From Nitrosomonadales bacterium (GTDB lineage Bacteria > Pseudomonadota > Gammaproteobacteria > Burkholderiales > Nitrosomonadaceae), in assembly GCA_004525885.1 (NCBI GenBank), contig SPBV01000057.1, positions 1 through 9,997 on the forward strand: a stretch of DNA of 9,997 nt. Reading direction: 5' to 3'. A program made the position numbers and the translations under genes. Positions 8,035-9,997 of the stretch are shown here, in pieces. The notes under the pieces were generated by a model that did not search any database, was not told where the DNA came from, and saw only the letters and a list, made by a program, of their open reading frames with translations. The stretch's first letter is position 1, and every line of letters begins with the position of its first letter.

Positions 8035-8063
8035 AAATTACACTGAGCGTTTGGTTTTGTCAA
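8035..8063 (-). promoter_or_regulatory. Sigma70 promoter for metZ
   Basis: On the minus strand a perfect -35 TTGACA (8063-8058) lies just after the purF stop. Two overlapping -10 choices follow: TAATTT (8040-8035), 17 bases away, and TGTAAT (8042-8037), closer to consensus but only 15 bases away. Either places the start of transcription near 8028-8032, at the 5' edge of the SAM-II aptamer, which supports both calls. Confidence 0.65.
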
Positions 8064-8070
8064 ATACCCT

Positions 8071-9588
8071 TCAATCAGCCGATACTAAACTTAAATCCAG
8101 TTGTGTACTATCCTCAGCTCTCGACAAAATTGCGCCAGTATTACGCTGAGCCTCAATCACCGCAAGATATTCTGGTGTAACATCTCCGGTAATATAATTA
8201 CCATCGAAACAAGACGTTTCAAAATGTGTAACTGATGGCTTAACTCGACGAACTTCTTTTTTAAGTGAATCAAGATCCTGATAAACAAGATAGTCTGCGC
8301 CTATTTCGCGGCGAATATCATCATCATTACGTCCGGTAGCGATTAACTCCTGACGAGTAGGCATATCGATCCCGTATACATTAGGAAATCGTACTGGTGG
8401 TGCAGCAGAAGCAAAATATACCTTACGTGCGCCTGCCTCTTGTGCCATCTGTACAATTTCTCGGCTAGTCGTACCTCGCACAATAGAATCATCTACCAAC
8501 AACACATTCTTCCCACGAAATTCTACGCTCATAGCATTCAGTTTCTGGCGAACCGTTTTACGACGCTGCTGTCCTGGCATGATGAAAGTACGGCCAATGT
8601 ATCGATTCTTGACAAAACCTTCACGAAAATTAAGACCAAGTCGATTTGCAAGCTGCAAGGCGCTAGGGCGGCTAGAATCAGGAATTGGAATTACCACGTC
8701 GATATCAAGATGACGCATATTTTTAGTAATTTTGTTAGCGAGGCTTTCACCCAAGTTAAGTCGTGTTTCATATACAGAGATGCCATCCATTAACGAGTCA
8801 GGGCGAGCTAGATAAACATACTCGAATATACAAGGATTCAGTGTAGGGTTGTCAGTACACTGCTTACTATAAAAATTACCATCTTCATCTATAAAAATCG
8901 CCTCGCCAGGCGCAACATCGCGTACTAGTTTAAACCCTAACGTATCAAGAGCTACACTTTCAGATGCAACCAGATATTCAACACCATGCTCAGTATCTAC
9001 ACGACCAAATACCAACGGACGAATACCATAAGGATCACGAAAAGCTAGCAATCCATAACCCGCGATCATTGCAACTACGGCATAGGCACCACGACAGCGA
9101 CGATGAACCCCAGAAACCGCGTTAAAGATAGCAGCAGGATCAAGCTGATGGCCTTTTGCAGTTTCTTGTAGTTCATGTGCGAGCACATTAAGCAGTACCT
9201 CTGAATCAGAATTAGTATTTACATGACGTAAATCTGCTTGAAATAACTCTTGATTAAGCTGTACCGCATTTGTGAGGTTACCATTGTGTCCTAGTACAAT
9301 TCCAAATGGTGAATTCACGTAAAATGGCTGTGCTTCAGCAGTTGATTCGGGAGAACCCGCAGTAGGATAGCGCACATGTGCTATACCCATGTTGCCAACT
9401 AAAGAACGCATATTGCGCGTACGAAAAACATCTCTCACTAGGCCGCCACCCTTATGCATGTGAAAAGCTTTGTCCTGAGCAGTTACAATGCCTGCTGCAT
9501 CCTGCCCGCGGTGCTGAAGTACTAGTAGCCCATCGTAGAGCAACTGATTAGCAGGAGACTTTGATACTACACCTAGAATTCCACACAT
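8071..9588 (-). CDS. purF: Amidophosphoribosyltransferase (glutamine PRPP amidotransferase)
   Basis: This enzyme commits PRPP to purine synthesis by making 5-phosphoribosylamine from PRPP and glutamine. The 505-residue length equals E. coli PurF. It begins MCGILGVV, so C2 becomes the N-terminal nucleophile of the class II glutaminase after Met removal; there is no propeptide, unlike the Bacillus iron-sulfur type. The glutaminase half (about 2-235) shows [17 protein letters not shown] with R73 and GHNGN with N102-G103. The phosphoribosyltransferase half has [13 protein letters not shown], the flexible-loop region KNRYIGRTF...[11 protein letters not shown], and the PRPP loop [13 protein letters not shown] with D366-D367. 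ATG 9588 is fixed by the Cys2 requirement; a modest AGG ribosome site lies before it. It is flanked by cvpA upstream and metZ downstream, the usual betaproteobacterial order. No PurR-like operator was recognised in the 142-base gap before it. Confidence 0.97.
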   Translation of the reverse strand: MCGILGVVSKSPANQLLYDGLLVLQHRGQDAAGIVTAQDKAFHMHKGGGLVRDVFRTRNMRSLVGNMGIAHVRYPTAGSPESTAEAQPFYVNSPFGIVLGHNGNLTNAVQLNQELFQADLRHVNTNSDSEVLLNVLAHELQETAKGHQLDPAAIFNAVSGVHRRCRGAYAVVAMIAGYGLLAFRDPYGIRPLVFGRVDTEHGVEYLVASESVALDTLGFKLVRDVAPGEAIFIDEDGNFYSKQCTDNPTLNPCIFEYVYLARPDSLMDGISVYETRLNLGESLANKITKNMRHLDIDVVIPIPDSSRPSALQLANRLGLNFREGFVKNRYIGRTFIMPGQQRRKTVRQKLNAMSVEFRGKNVLLVDDSIVRGTTSREIVQMAQEAGARKVYFASAAPPVRFPNVYGIDMPTRQELIATGRNDDDIRREIGADYLVYQDLDSLKKEVRRVKPSVTHFETSCFDGNYITGDVTPEYLAVIEAQRNTGAILSRAEDSTQLDLSLVSAD

Positions 9589-9730
9589 GGCTGTAACCTA
9601 AAAAGATAATCCAGACTAACTCTGCATAACAAGTGATATGAAATTTTTCTTGCTAGAATCCACACCACATGAATGTTAACCGCTCCGTTTCAGAATTATT
9701 TTGATAAAAAGTCCATCGATTATTTGCGCT
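9589..9730 (-). promoter_or_regulatory. cvpA-purF intergenic spacer, nothing firm
   Basis: This 142-base spacer has no credible gene. The best minus-strand promoter-like pair is TTGTTA and TATCTT, 18 bases apart, just before purF (between about 9604 and 9633), but it would leave a leader of only a few bases, so it is doubtful. No intrinsic terminator after cvpA is evident, so purF may be co-transcribed with cvpA. Confidence 0.2.
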
Positions 9731-9997
9731 TTAATTTCCATAATTGACTCGCCTAGATAAATCCCATGGCAACCAAGGTATTATCATTATAACTCCTGTT
9801 TCTAAAGGCTTGCTCAATAAAGCCTTTCGCCAAAATGGTTCTTGTGGAAGTGTAGTTAGTCCAGCAGACAATACAAGCAATAATACTACCAGCAGTCCAC
9901 GCGCAAAACCAAATAATGCACCAAAAAACTTATCTACTGAACCTAAACCTACAGTTCTAATTAGTGCCGATGCAAGCATAGTGACCATACTCATCAC
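9731..9997 (-). CDS. cvpA: CvpA family membrane protein, C-terminal part (start outside window)
   Basis: The last 88 codons of a frame that is open to the right edge; the GTG at the edge is not the true start. CvpA is a small inner-membrane protein, about 160-180 residues, first found through colicin V production, whose exact function is unsettled. The visible part contains the family's GSVDKFFGALFGFARGLLVV segment, a hydrophobic helix (about 25-45 of this fragment) and the characteristic AGLTTLPQEPFWRKALL after it, ending with a short polar tail. The N-terminal membrane helices are beyond the window. Its place immediately upstream of purF is the classic cvpA-purF pairing and strengthens the call. 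Terminates at TAA 9733-9731. Confidence 0.88.
   Translation of the reverse strand: MMSMVTMLASALIRTVGLGSVDKFFGALFGFARGLLVVLLLVLSAGLTTLPQEPFWRKALLSKPLETGVIMIIPWLPWDLSRRVNYGN

Noticed and set aside
8440..8793. 117-codon plus-strand reading frame opposite purF
   Set aside because: It is antisense to the conserved phosphoribosyltransferase domain of PurF, has no ribosome site and no recognisable protein features.
1..9997. Search for tRNA genes, CRISPR arrays, insertion sequences, toxin-antitoxin or defence genes
   Set aside because: No cloverleaf-like sequence, regularly spaced repeats, transposase motifs or such protein families were seen; the window is housekeeping in character.

Overview
The window looks like chromosomal housekeeping DNA from a moderately AT-rich Gram-negative bacterium. 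It is most likely a betaproteobacterium, perhaps from the Nitrosomonadales/Methylophilales side. Three things point there: the style of the malate dehydrogenase C-terminus, the gene order cvpA-purF-metZ (a familiar betaproteobacterial arrangement), and the cysS/ppiA/ppiB cluster. This is an inference from remembered protein families and synteny, not a database result. No phage, transposase, CRISPR, tRNA or rRNA gene was seen.

Layout. At the left edge is the 3' end of malate dehydrogenase (1-366, +), followed by an aconitase A gene (472-3231, +) with its own recognisable promoter; together they cover two TCA-cycle steps. Converging on acnA is a small exported protein with two EF-hands (3275-3598, -). 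Next come cysteinyl-tRNA synthetase (3871-5250, -) and, divergently, two adjacent cyclophilins: a periplasmic PpiA (5455-6051, +) and a cytoplasmic PpiB (6060-6551, +). The 186-base convergent gap after ppiB holds two inverted repeats, one a probable terminator for the opposite strand and one a REP/MITE-like structure.

The right part is on the minus strand in the order cvpA (partial, 9731-9997), purF (8071-9588), metZ (6738-7919). The 151-base purF-metZ gap is the most informative part of the window. It holds a perfect -35 TTGACA promoter, then a SAM-II-type riboswitch aptamer (about 7973-8028), then a strong intrinsic terminator (7938-7972), then an excellent Shine-Dalgarno for metZ. Read together, this is a S-adenosylmethionine-responsive attenuator controlling the sulfhydrylase that makes homocysteine for methionine synthesis. 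It also means the longest metZ reading frame (from 7955) starts inside the terminator hairpin and is wrong; the start at 7919 is right.

No wholly unknown multi-gene system is visible. The best candidates for a second look are the SAM-II/terminator leader, the palindrome over the acnA promoter, the nested inverted repeat at 6590-6645 and the small EF-hand secreted protein.
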